This document shows, piece by piece, positions 40,992-48,812 of a DNA stretch of 64,000 bases. Source of the stretch: Mycobacterium alsense (GTDB lineage Bacteria > Actinomycetota > Actinomycetes > Mycobacteriales > Mycobacteriaceae); contig NZ_MVHD01000019.1 of the NCBI RefSeq assembly GCF_002086635.1, positions 1 to 64,000 on the forward strand, in the 5' to 3' direction. Under the pieces are notes generated by a model. It had not been told where the DNA came from and made no database searches. It worked only from the letters and a program-made list of their open reading frames with translations. Every line of letters starts with the position of its first letter. Within the stretch, counting starts at the first letter, position 1. The translations under genes and the position numbers were made by a program.

Positions 40992-41588
40992 TCACAGCAG
41001 ACCCGACTGCAAGACGTCACCGGCCAGCCCCGCCACCACCGGCACGATGCCGAGGCACACGAACGCCGGCAGAAAGCACAGACCGAGCGGTCCGGCGATC
41101 AGGACCCCGGCCCGCTCGGCGGCCGCGGCGGCAGCGTGCGCGGCTTCGTGGCGGGATTGGTCGGCCAACTCGGCGACGCCGGCGGCCAGCGCGGCGCCGG
41201 AGGACGCCGAGCGCCGCGCCAGCCGCAGCAGCGCTTCGATTTGGGTATCGGCCGGGCCGTCCCGCGGATCCGGCGAAATCGCCCATGCCACAGCCGGATC
41301 CGCGCCCAGTGCCAGCAGATCGGCGGCGCGGCGCAGCACGCGGTCCAGCTTCGGGGGTGCCGAAGCAGCGGCCGCCGCCGCGGCCGTAGGCACCGCCATC
41401 CCGGCCTCCAGGCACACGGCCAGCACGTCGAGGCTGGACGCGACGGCCAGCGGGTCCGGGCCGGGTAGCACGCGCGGCGGCACCCGGCGAACAGCGCGCG
41501 GCGGCCCGCCCGCCCGCGCCCGCACCATCGAGGGGCCGGGGCCGATCCACAGCGCCATCGCCAGCAGCGCCGCCACCGTCGCGGTCAT
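40992..41588 (-). CDS. Type II secretion system F-domain protein (TadC-like)
   Basis: This 198-residue platform protein has one N-terminal hydrophobic segment, a helical cytosolic F-domain with LDVLAVCLEAGM, and two C-terminal membrane helices (about 145-195). It is short compared with TadC of Gram-negative bacteria (about 300), as is usual in actinobacteria (Rv3657c). ATG 41588 overlaps the stop of the tadB-like gene by four bases. With the next protein it should form the inner-membrane base that works with the ATPase. Confidence 0.88.
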   Translation of the reverse strand: MTATVAALLAMALWIGPGPSMVRARAGGPPRAVRRVPPRVLPGPDPLAVASSLDVLAVCLEAGMAVPTAAAAAAASAPPKLDRVLRRAADLLALGADPAVAWAISPDPRDGPADTQIEALLRLARRSASSGAALAAGVAELADQSRHEAAHAAAAAAERAGVLIAGPLGLCFLPAFVCLGIVPVVAGLAGDVLQSGLL

Positions 41589-42376
41589 CTGCCGACCCGG
41601 TCCGTGATGCGATCCGACCACAGCAGCCCCGCGCAGGCCAGCGTCGACCCGGCGACCAACAGCCAGCCGCCGGCGTGCCCGCTCAGCAGGAAGCCCAGCG
41701 GCCGGGCCCCGACCAGTTGGCCAAGCAGCACGCCGAGCACCGGCAGCCCGGCCAGTATCGTCGCGGTGGCGCGCGCCCCCGCCATGCTCGACGACACACG
41801 CGCCGAAAAGCGTTGCCGCTCGGCGATATCGCGCTGTGCGGCGCGCATCAGGGTGGCTATCGCCAGCCCGTGGTCGCTGGCCAGCCGCCAGCACACCGCG
41901 AGTCGATCCCATTGCCCGGGCAGCGCCGACGAGCGAGCCGCGGCGCGCAGGCCGGCCGCGACGTCGGCGCCCAACCTGGCGCGCGCCGCGACCGCGCGCA
42001 GCGACGAGCGCACCGTCCCCGCGCTTTCCGCCGCGGCGACCTCGAACGCCCGCACCGGATGCGCGCCCACGCGCATTTCGCCGACGAGCACCTCGAGGGC
42101 CGATTCCAGGGTGCGACCCTCCTCGTCGGCGCGCCGCATGCGTTGGCGCCGCCGGCGGCGCAGGCCCGCCGTCGCGGCCCCCAACGCGCAGGCGACGACC
42201 GCCGTCGGCGGTAGCGCCACGACGGCGGCCACAAGCACACACGCGGCGACGCCGGCCACCCGCGCCACGGGTCGCCGCCGCGCGCGCGCCGGCGCCATCA
42301 ACCGACGCCGCGGCGTCGACGGAAGCGCCAGCAGCGCAAGCGATAGCAGCAGGGCCCCGACCGTGAGCCCGCTCAT
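41585..42376 (-). CDS. Type II secretion system F-domain protein (TadB-like)
   Basis: This 263-residue protein has membrane helices near residues 2-20, 40-75 and two at the C-terminus (about 205-255). Between them lies a cytosolic F-domain with LVGEMRVGAHPVRAFEVAA, the typical region of TadB. It is equal to Rv3658c. Both ends overlap neighbours by four bases (ATGA). It is the second platform component of the Tad-like pilus machine. Confidence 0.89.
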   Translation of the reverse strand: MSGLTVGALLLSLALLALPSTPRRRLMAPARARRRPVARVAGVAACVLVAAVVALPPTAVVACALGAATAGLRRRRRQRMRRADEEGRTLESALEVLVGEMRVGAHPVRAFEVAAAESAGTVRSSLRAVAARARLGADVAAGLRAAARSSALPGQWDRLAVCWRLASDHGLAIATLMRAAQRDIAERQRFSARVSSSMAGARATATILAGLPVLGVLLGQLVGARPLGFLLSGHAGGWLLVAGSTLACAGLLWSDRITDRVGR

Positions 42377-43536
42377 GCCGGCCGGCGACCGCGCAGCAAC
42401 CGATGCAGGTGCTCGGCGTCGTCGGTGAGGCCCCGGTCGGCATGCCACGCGGTGACCGCCCGGACCTGCCCGTCGACGTGGCGCAGCACGGCGATCTCGC
42501 CCAACCGGCGCCGGCCGCGCCGGTCGCGGGCGACGTGCAGCAGCACCCGGACCGCCGCGGCGAGCTGGCTGTGCAGGGCCGCGCGGCCGAGGCCCCCGAG
42601 TGCGCCGAGCGCCTCCAGGCGGGCGGGTACCTCGCCGGGATTGTTGGCGTGCACCGTGCCGGCGCCGCCGTCGTGGCCGGTGTTCAGCGCGGCCAGCAGG
42701 TCGACCACCTCGGCTCCCCTGACCTCGCCGACCACGATGCGGTCGGGCCGCATCCGCAGCGCCTGCCTTACGAGTTCGCGCACCCCGACCTCGCCGACGC
42801 CCTCGACGTTGGGGCGGCGCGCGACCAGCTTGACCAGGTGCGGATGGCGCGGCTCCAGCTCGGCGGCATCCTCGACGCATACGATCCGTTCCGTGGGCGG
42901 CACCGCGCCCAACATCGCGGCCAGCAGCGTCGTCTTGCCGGCCCCGGTCCCCCCGCACACGAGGAACGCCAGGCGGGCGGCGACGATGTCGGCGACCAGC
43001 GCCCCGGCCCGCGGGTCGATCGCGCCGCCCGCACTCAGGGCCGCCAGATCCTGGGTGGCCGGGCGCAGCACGCGCAGCGACAGGCAGGTGCCGCCCGCGG
43101 CGACCGGCGGCAGCACGGCGTGCAGCCGCACCGCGAACCCTCCGGCACCGATGCCGGTCAGCTGCCCGTCCACCCACGGCTGGGCGTCGTCGAGCCGGCG
43201 ACCGGCGGCCAACGCCAGCCGCTGCGCCAGCCGCCGCACCGCCGCCTCGTCGGTGAAACGGATGCCGGTGCGCCGCAAGCCGTCTCCGTCGTCGACCCAC
43301 ACCGCGTCGGGCGCGGTCACCAGGACGTCGGTGGTCCCCGCCGCGCACAACAGCGGTTCGAGAATGCCGGCGCCGGTCAGCTCGGTTTCCAGCACCCGAA
43401 GGTTGGCAAGGACCTCGGTATCGCCGAGCACGCCGCCGGACTCGGCCCGGATCGCCGCGGCGACCACGCTCGGGCGCAGGGGCGCGGATTCGGATGCCAA
43501 CCGCTCGCGCACCCGTTCGATCAGCGAGCCGCTCAC
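42373..43536 (-). CDS. TadA/CpaF-type secretion ATPase
   Basis: This 387-residue ATPase powers pilus assembly as a hexamer at the membrane. Walker A GGTGAGKT is at 195-202, the Asp box with Glu around VCVEDAAEL (about 219-227), and Walker B RIVVGEVRG at about 266-274. The His box follows with GTVHANNP. GTG 43536 overlaps the upstream stop (GTGA) and is the first start after it. It matches the 'helicase/secretion neighbourhood ATPase' (Rv3659c), which is shorter in M. tuberculosis. Confidence 0.93.
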   Translation of the reverse strand: MSGSLIERVRERLASESAPLRPSVVAAAIRAESGGVLGDTEVLANLRVLETELTGAGILEPLLCAAGTTDVLVTAPDAVWVDDGDGLRRTGIRFTDEAAVRRLAQRLALAAGRRLDDAQPWVDGQLTGIGAGGFAVRLHAVLPPVAAGGTCLSLRVLRPATQDLAALSAGGAIDPRAGALVADIVAARLAFLVCGGTGAGKTTLLAAMLGAVPPTERIVCVEDAAELEPRHPHLVKLVARRPNVEGVGEVGVRELVRQALRMRPDRIVVGEVRGAEVVDLLAALNTGHDGGAGTVHANNPGEVPARLEALGALGGLGRAALHSQLAAAVRVLLHVARDRRGRRRLGEIAVLRHVDGQVRAVTAWHADRGLTDDAEHLHRLLRGRRPA

Positions 43537-44642
43537 GCCGCCCTGCCGTTCCGCGCCGACCCCGCCTTCGGCAGCACGGCGAGCACCCGGCGAGCGGCCA
43601 TGGTGAGCGGGCAACGCCGCCCCAGGCGCAGGCCGCCACGTTCCAGGTGCCGGGCGAGTTGCGGCTGCGCCTTGATGGACGCGAGCAGCGGGAGCCCCGT
43701 GATGTCGGCGACCTCCGCGGCCCGCAGCCCGCCGGGCGACGGGCCCCGCACCACCAGCCCGAGGTTGGGATTGGTCGCGGCCAGGGCCGGGGCCATCGCG
43801 GCGGTCGCGGCGCACGCCCGCACGTCGGCGCGGCTGATTACGGCGACGAGGTCGGCGGCATCCAGCGCGGCCTGCGTGGCGTCGGTGAGACGCCGGGGAA
43901 GGTCGCAGACCACCACGACGCCGCCGCGCCGCCCGGCGTCGACGACCGACTCCACCGGCACGCCGGCCAACTCGTACCCGCGGCGGGTGCCGGACAGCAC
44001 GCTGACCCCGCGGTGTCGGGGTAGCGCGTCGCGCACGGCCGACCAGTTGACCCGCCCACCCTCCAGCGCCAGGTCGGGCCAGCGCAGGCCCGGGGCGCTC
44101 TCGCCGCCCACCAGCAGGTCGATGCCGCCGCCCCACGGGTCGAGGTCCACCAGCAGCGCATCGCCGGCCACCTGCGCCACGGCGGCCGCGAACGACGACG
44201 CGCCGGCGCCGCCGCAGCCCCCGACGACGGCGACGACCGATCCCCGCGGGCCGTCGTCGCGGGCGGCCTCGCCGGCGTCGGCGAGCTCGCGGATCAGCTC
44301 GCCCTCTCGCTCGGGCAGCTTCAGCAGGTGTTCGGCGCCGATCGCGACGGCCGCCGCCCAGGTCGCCGTGGATGGTTCGGCGGCGGTCAGGACGCTGACG
44401 TGGCCGCGCCGCGGCAGCGCCGCCCGCCCACACCGTTGCGCGGCCGCTTCGTCCAACACCACCGCCGCGGCCGCCGCCCACGTTCGTCGACTCACCGCGG
44501 AGCCGCCGGCATGAACCACCCGGACACCGACCGCCGCGGCCACCCGATCGAGTTCGTCGCGCAGCCCCGGGTCCGCCAACACCGCCAGCACGCCGACACA
44601 GTCGCCCGAATCCGCCGCGTTGGCATCGATACCGCTCGTCAC
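43533..44642 (-). CDS. ssd: CpaE/MinD-like septum-site-determining protein
   Basis: This 369-residue protein has an N-terminal receiver-like part and a ParA/MinD-like ATPase domain. The deviant Walker A is VVGGCGGAGASS (about 137-148), with no Lys in either usual place, so ATP binding may be weak or absent. Switch-region LLVDLDPWGGGIDLL follows. It corresponds to Rv3660c (ssd), linked to septation control, and to the CpaE family that localises Tad pili. GTG 44642 has AAGGTGG upstream on the minus strand. It is the first gene of the seven-gene operon. Confidence 0.9.
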   Translation of the reverse strand: MTSGIDANAADSGDCVGVLAVLADPGLRDELDRVAAAVGVRVVHAGGSAVSRRTWAAAAAVVLDEAAAQRCGRAALPRRGHVSVLTAAEPSTATWAAAVAIGAEHLLKLPEREGELIRELADAGEAARDDGPRGSVVAVVGGCGGAGASSFAAAVAQVAGDALLVDLDPWGGGIDLLVGGESAPGLRWPDLALEGGRVNWSAVRDALPRHRGVSVLSGTRRGYELAGVPVESVVDAGRRGGVVVVCDLPRRLTDATQAALDAADLVAVISRADVRACAATAAMAPALAATNPNLGLVVRGPSPGGLRAAEVADITGLPLLASIKAQPQLARHLERGGLRLGRRCPLTMAARRVLAVLPKAGSARNGRAA

Positions 44643-44822
44643 CCGACCCACCTTGAGGGGCACAAATGGTGGGACACCAGTCCCAAAGCCGAATCTGTGG
44701 AGAGAAACGCCGGTGTGCACAAACCCGCCTGACCAGCGGTCACCGAGCGGCCGGAAAATCCCGTTCCCGCAACGCGCCGCAGGTGGGGAACCACCGCTTG
44801 GCGCAGCGGAAATTTACTCCGG

Positions 44823-44918
44823 AAAAGGGACGACCCCCGCCAGGGGGGGAGGAGGCGAGGGTCGTCGTGCATCAGCCCCGGGGGGTCGGGCTGATACACC
44901 CTCGGCTCAGGCCGAGTA
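44823..44918 (-). ncRNA. 6C (B11) small RNA
   Basis: On the minus strand two hairpins have C-rich loops. ATCAGCCC/GGGCTGAT (44895-44888 with 44878-44871) encloses GACCCCCCG. GACGACCC/GGGTCGTC (44866-44859 with 44836-44829) encloses a loop with CTCCCCCCC. The second is followed by CCCTTTT, a terminator U-tract. TATAGT at 44930-44925 gives a -10 with a start near 44918, and TTGCGT at 44955-44950 is a weak -35. The size of about 96 nt, the two loops with six or more Cs, and the position upstream of the Rv3660c-like gene all match the actinobacterial 6C RNA. The rest of the gap 44643-45064 shows only a small hairpin (44901-44916). Confidence 0.86.
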
Positions 44919-45064
44919 ATGCTTACTATACACATGACAGTCCGCACTAACGCAAGTAGCTGTTCTTTCGAAAAAACACCGTGAGCCGCTAAAACACCGC
45001 GGGCACCGCCCGTCACACGCGCGCCGCGCCGCCGTTTTCGGCGCAACGCCGCGGTGCGCGCAAC

Positions 45065-45087
45065 CACCGACCTATGCTGGGTCGGTG
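45065..45087 (+). promoter_or_regulatory. Leaderless promoter inside an 8-bp inverted repeat
   Basis: CACCGACC (45065-45072) and GGTCGGTG (45080-45087) are perfect inverted repeats. The 7-bp spacer holds the -10 hexamer TATGCT (45073-45078). Transcription would start at about 45085, which is the first base of the GTG start codon. A repressor bound to the palindrome would cover both the -10 and the start codon. Confidence 0.62.
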
Positions 45088-45942
45088 ACCGTCTTCGATT
45101 CGGCCGCCCGGCACCAGACCGCACCGGAAAGGGCTGCTCTCGGCGCTCCGCACCCCCGCACCGCGGCCTTCTTCGACCTCGACAAGACCATCATCGCCAA
45201 GTCGAGCGCGCTGGCGTTCAGCAAACCGTTTTTCGCCCAGGGACTGCTCAACCGCCGCGCCGTTCTGAAGTCCAGCTACGCCCAGTTCATCTATCTGCTC
45301 TCCGGTGCCGATCATGACCAAATGGACCGGATCCGGGCCCACATGACCAATATGTGCACGGGTTGGGACGTCGAGCAGGTCAAGTCGATCGTCAACGAAA
45401 CGCTGCACGACATCGTGACGCCGCTGGTGTTCGCCGAAGCCGCGGACCTGATCGCCGGCCACAAGCTGTGCGGCCGCGACGTCGTGGTGGTCTCGGCGTC
45501 CGGTGAGGAGATCGTCGCGCCGATAGCCCGCGCGCTGGGCGCGACCCACGCGATGGCGACGCGGATGGTCGTCGAGGACGGCAGGTACACGGGCGAGGTC
45601 GCGTTCTACTGCTACGGCGAGGGCAAGGTGCAAGCGATCCGCGAGCTGGCCGCGCGGGAGGGCTACCCGCTCGAACACTGCTACGCCTACTCCGACTCCA
45701 TCACCGACCTCCCGATGCTCGAGGCGGTCGGCCACCCCACCGTGGTCAATCCGGACCGCGGGTTGCGCCGGGAAGCCGCGGAGCGCGGCTGGCCGGTGCT
45801 GACGTTTTCGCGCCCGGTGTCCCTGCGCGACCGCATCCCCGCACCGTCGGGCGCCGCGATCGCGACCACCGCCGCGGTGGGCGTCACGGCGCTCGCCGCC
45901 GGCGCGGTTACCTACTCGTTGCTTCGCCGCTTCGCCTTTTAG
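45085..45942 (+). CDS. HAD-superfamily hydrolase (SerB-like, subfamily IB)
   Basis: This 285-residue phosphatase matches Rv3661. The nucleophile Asp31 and acid/base Asp33 are in FFDLDKT. Motif II is VVSASGEE, motif III the Lys in GEGKVQA, and motif IV YSDSITDLPML. An Ala-rich hydrophobic segment close to the C-terminus (about residues 255-280) suggests membrane attachment. Substrate unknown; relatives act on phosphoserine or lipid phosphates. GTG 45085 coincides with the predicted transcription start, so translation is probably leaderless. A small hairpin (AATGCG/CGCATT, 45971-45990) after the stop may end the message. Confidence 0.88.
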   Translation: MTVFDSAARHQTAPERAALGAPHPRTAAFFDLDKTIIAKSSALAFSKPFFAQGLLNRRAVLKSSYAQFIYLLSGADHDQMDRIRAHMTNMCTGWDVEQVKSIVNETLHDIVTPLVFAEAADLIAGHKLCGRDVVVVSASGEEIVAPIARALGATHAMATRMVVEDGRYTGEVAFYCYGEGKVQAIRELAAREGYPLEHCYAYSDSITDLPMLEAVGHPTVVNPDRGLRREAAERGWPVLTFSRPVSLRDRIPAPSGAAIATTAAVGVTALAAGAVTYSLLRRFAF

Positions 45943-45996
45943 CTGCGCTCAGCAAACGGCGCGGCCGCGCAATGCGTTTTGCTTCGCATTTAGGCC

Positions 45997-46025
45997 TTGC
46001 TGTGCTAGGGGTCTAGTAGTACAAA
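45997..46025 (+). promoter_or_regulatory. Promoter of the Ms1-like RNA
   Basis: TTGCTG at 45997-46002 and TACAAA at 46020-46025 with an exact 17-bp spacer. An alternative -10, TAGTAC at 46017-46022, would give a spacer of only 14 bp and is less likely. Confidence 0.5.
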
Positions 46026-46031
46026 GGAACC

Positions 46032-46335
46032 ACGGAAGCCCGGCGAGGCCAAGGTCGATCCGGAAGAGAAGGATCCTCCTCCCGAAACCGGGCGCCCAGC
46101 ACGGAACCCGGCACCCACGCGGAGTCATAGCCGCGATAATGGCAGAAGTGTTGCGGGCCTGCGTAATTGCGAAAAGTGGATGGTGTCGACGGCCCTTTGG
46201 GTGGGGCTGCAGCCGGAAGCGTCGCAAGATCGCCGAGGCCAACCCACGCAGCCCCAGAGATGCACGCTTGGTAACCGAGTTCCGTGCTAGCGGGCGGCGG
46301 ACCGAATATTTCGGAACGTCGCCCGCTTTACATTT
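46032..46335 (+). ncRNA. Ms1/MTS2823-type RNA polymerase-binding RNA
   Basis: A non-coding transcript of about 300 nt is predicted between the HAD gene and the Fic-like gene. A sigma-A-like promoter TTGCTG (45997-46002), 17-bp spacer, TACAAA (46020-46025) points to a start near 46032. A bipartite hairpin (46289-46327) followed by CTTTACATTT ends it. In M. tuberculosis the abundant MTS2823 RNA, equivalent to M. smegmatis Ms1, lies in this same interval (after Rv3661) with similar length. Ms1 binds core RNA polymerase in stationary phase. The identification rests on synteny, size and signals, not on a covariance search. Frames that overlap it are not gene-like. Confidence 0.75.
46289..46335 (+). 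terminator. Terminator of the Ms1-like RNA
   Basis: AGCGGGCG (46289-46296) pairs with CGCCCGCT (46320-46327). Inside, CCGAA/TTCGG (46302-46306 and 46310-46314) forms a second stem. A T-rich tail TTACATTT follows. It also separates the RNA from the convergent Fic-like gene. Confidence 0.75.
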
Positions 46336-46372
46336 GTCGAACACTTTTTGGCCTTCTTTGTCACGGGTCCGG

Positions 46373-47143
46373 CTACCGATTCGGTAGCGACTCGGCAATC
46401 GACAAAGCCTCCTGCGCGCCGGCCCGCAGCGCCCGGCAACACAGCACCAGCCACGCGCTCACACCCTCGGGTGTGCCGCCGGCGAACCCGAGCGCGGCCT
46501 CGCGGTAGGCCGCGGCCTGGCGCATCCAGCTCACCTCGGGCACGCCGAGGCCGTGCGGGTCGAGCCCGCTGGCGATCGTCACCAACCGCGACACCGCGCG
46601 CGCCACCACGCCGTCCGCGCTGCCAAACGGCTTGAGCGTGAGCAGTTCTCCGTGCGCGACGGCCGCCACGACGGGGGCGGGCGCGCGCGTGCCACCGGTC
46701 ACCAGCCCGGCCAGCAGCTCCAGTCGCGGCCCCACCTCGGCGTCGGAGCGGGGGCGGCCCAGCCGGTCGTCGTCCACCTGGTCGGCGGCCGCGAGCATGT
46801 GCAGGCGGGCCAGCGCCTGCAGCGGGGCCCGTTGCCAGATCCGGATCAGCGGGCCTCCCCCGCCCTCCAGCTCCTGGGCCACCCGCAGCGCGCCGCCGAA
46901 CACCGGCTCGCTGACCCCCTTGTTCGGTAGGGCGGCCTCCGCGAGGTCGTCGAGCCGCACGGGACCGCCGTCGAGCACCGACGAGGCGCGCGCAGCCCGC
47001 AACGCCGCCTCGGCGGCGGTCACCGGCCAGCGCCGCAGGTTGGCCGGGTGGCGGTGGGCGCGACCCAGCGCCTCGCGGGCACGGTCGCTGGCCTCGGCGA
47101 CGCCGGGCAGGTCCAGCAACGGGCCCAGGGGGTCGGCGGTCAC
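46373..47143 (-). CDS. Fic-like protein with degenerate active site (Rv3662c-like)
   Basis: This Ala/Leu-rich, all-helical protein has 256 residues, the same as Rv3662c. The segment LLTLKPFGSADGVVARAV (about residues 165-182) has the spacing of the Fic motif HPFxxGNGRxxR, but the His is replaced by Leu-Lys and GNGR by ADGV, so AMP-transfer by the usual mechanism is unlikely. An upstream ALRAARASSVLDG block resembles the region before the Fic core. GTG 47143 is used. The role is unknown; calling it a pseudo-Fic protein is inference from motif spacing. Confidence 0.75.
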   Translation of the reverse strand: MTADPLGPLLDLPGVAEASDRAREALGRAHRHPANLRRWPVTAAEAALRAARASSVLDGGPVRLDDLAEAALPNKGVSEPVFGGALRVAQELEGGGGPLIRIWQRAPLQALARLHMLAAADQVDDDRLGRPRSDAEVGPRLELLAGLVTGGTRAPAPVVAAVAHGELLTLKPFGSADGVVARAVSRLVTIASGLDPHGLGVPEVSWMRQAAAYREAALGFAGGTPEGVSAWLVLCCRALRAGAQEALSIAESLPNR

Positions 47144-47177
47144 AGCTTGCCAACCTATCGGGGGTTGCGGTGCCGAA

Positions 47178-48812
47178 TCAGATCGGCCTGGGGATGGCCT
47201 CGAGCAACCGTTGCGTGTACTCGTGGCGGGGCCTGGCGAACAGCTCCTCGGTGGGCGCCTGCTCCACCACCCGGCCCGCGCGCATCACCAGCACGTCGTC
47301 GGCGATCTGCCGGATCACCGCCAGGTCGTGGCTGATGAACAGGTAGGTCAGGCCCAGCTCGGCCTGCAGGTCGGCCAGCAGGTCGAGGATCTGCGCCTGC
47401 ACCAGCACGTCCAGCGCCGAGACCGCCTCGTCGCACACCAGCACCTCGGGCCGCAGCGCCAGCGCCCGCGCGATCGCCACCCGTTGCCGTTGGCCGCCGG
47501 ACAGCTCGCGCGGCAGCCGGCCCAACACCGACGACGGCAGCGCCACGTGGTCGACGAGCTCGCGCACCTGCCGCTCGCGCAGCCTGCGGTCGCCGACGTG
47601 ATGGATCCGCAGCGGCTCCTCGACGGCGCGGAACACGGAATACATGGGATCCAAGCTGCCGTAAGGGTTTTGGAACACCGGCTGCACCCGCCGGCGAAAC
47701 GCGAGCGCCGCGTCCCGGTCCATCGCGTCGCCGATCTCGGTGCCGTCGAACACCACGGTGCCCGACGTGGGCCGCAGCAGGCCCAGCACCATCCGCGCCA
47801 GCGTCGATTTTCCCGACCCCGACTCCCCGGCGATCGCCAGCGTGCCGGTGCGGCGCAGCCGAAACGACACGGCGTCGACGGCGCGGAAGCCCGCGCGCCG
47901 CCGTCCTGGCCAGCGGGACAACCCGTGCGACTGCCGGTAGACCTTGGTGAGTTCGGCGGCCACCAGAACGTCGTCGGCGGGTTGGTCCGTCGTGGGCCGC
48001 CGGGTGCGCGGGCGGGTGCGCGTCGAGGCCGCCGTCAGCGACGGGGCCGCGGCCACCAATCGGCGGGTGTAGTCGTGCTGCGGCTCGCGCAGGATTGCCT
48101 GCGCGGCACCGGATTCCACCACCGCCCCGCGATGGACGACGACCACGGACTCGGCGCGTTCGGCGGCCAGCGCCAGGTCGTGGGTGATCAGCAGCAGCGC
48201 GGTGCCGAGTTCGTCGGTGAGCCCCTGCAGGTGGTCGAGCACCTGCCGCTGCACGGTGACGTCGAGCGCGGAGGTCGGTTCGTCGGCGATGAGCAGCCGC
48301 GGCCGGCCCGCCAGCCCGATCGCGATCAGCGCACGCTGGCACATGCCGCCGGACAGCTGGTGCGGGTAGGCGCGGGCGTGCCTGGCCGGATCCGGCATGC
48401 CCGCCTCGGCGAGCAGTTCGAGCGCGCGCCGCCGGGTGTCGCGGGTGTCGGTGTTCGCCCGCAATGCTTCGGAGATCTGAAACCCCACCTTCCACACGGG
48501 GTTGAGGTTGGTCATCGGGTCCTGGGGCACGTAGCCGACGGCGCGGCCCCGGATCGATCGCAGCGCGCGGCGATCCGACGTGATGTCGCGCCCATCGAAA
48601 ACGATGCGCCCGGCGGTGATTCGCCCGCCGGGCGGAAGCAGCCCGAGGATGGCGGCGGCGGTCGTGGATTTCCCGGAACCCGATTCGCCGACCACCGCGA
48701 CGGTCTGGCCGCGCAGCACGGTCAGATCCACCCCGCGGACCGCGGGGGCCTGGCCGCCGAACCTGACTTCCAGGCTTTCCACCGACAGCAGCGGCGTCGC
48801 GTAGCTGCTCAT
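47178..48812 (-). CDS. dppD: Oligopeptide ABC importer ATPase with two nucleotide-binding domains
   Basis: This 544-residue fusion of two ATPase domains equals DppD plus DppF in other bacteria. Domain 1 has GESGSGKSTT at about 37-46 and signature LSGGMCQR. Domain 2, from about residue 290, has GESGSGKSTLAR and LSGGQRQR, with VCDEAVSALDV after it. It energises peptide and, in M. tuberculosis, haem-linked uptake by the Dpp system. ATG 48812 overlaps dppC by four bases. It closes the operon dppA-B-C-D. Confidence 0.95.
   Translation of the reverse strand: MSSYATPLLSVESLEVRFGGQAPAVRGVDLTVLRGQTVAVVGESGSGKSTTAAAILGLLPPGGRITAGRIVFDGRDITSDRRALRSIRGRAVGYVPQDPMTNLNPVWKVGFQISEALRANTDTRDTRRRALELLAEAGMPDPARHARAYPHQLSGGMCQRALIAIGLAGRPRLLIADEPTSALDVTVQRQVLDHLQGLTDELGTALLLITHDLALAAERAESVVVVHRGAVVESGAAQAILREPQHDYTRRLVAAAPSLTAASTRTRPRTRRPTTDQPADDVLVAAELTKVYRQSHGLSRWPGRRRAGFRAVDAVSFRLRRTGTLAIAGESGSGKSTLARMVLGLLRPTSGTVVFDGTEIGDAMDRDAALAFRRRVQPVFQNPYGSLDPMYSVFRAVEEPLRIHHVGDRRLRERQVRELVDHVALPSSVLGRLPRELSGGQRQRVAIARALALRPEVLVCDEAVSALDVLVQAQILDLLADLQAELGLTYLFISHDLAVIRQIADDVLVMRAGRVVEQAPTEELFARPRHEYTQRLLEAIPRPI

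Noticed and set aside
45949..46398. A 149-codon minus-strand frame in the gap after the HAD gene
   Set aside because: It overlaps the Ms1-like RNA signals and its translation lacks any recognisable domain; the promoter and terminator on the plus strand explain the region better.
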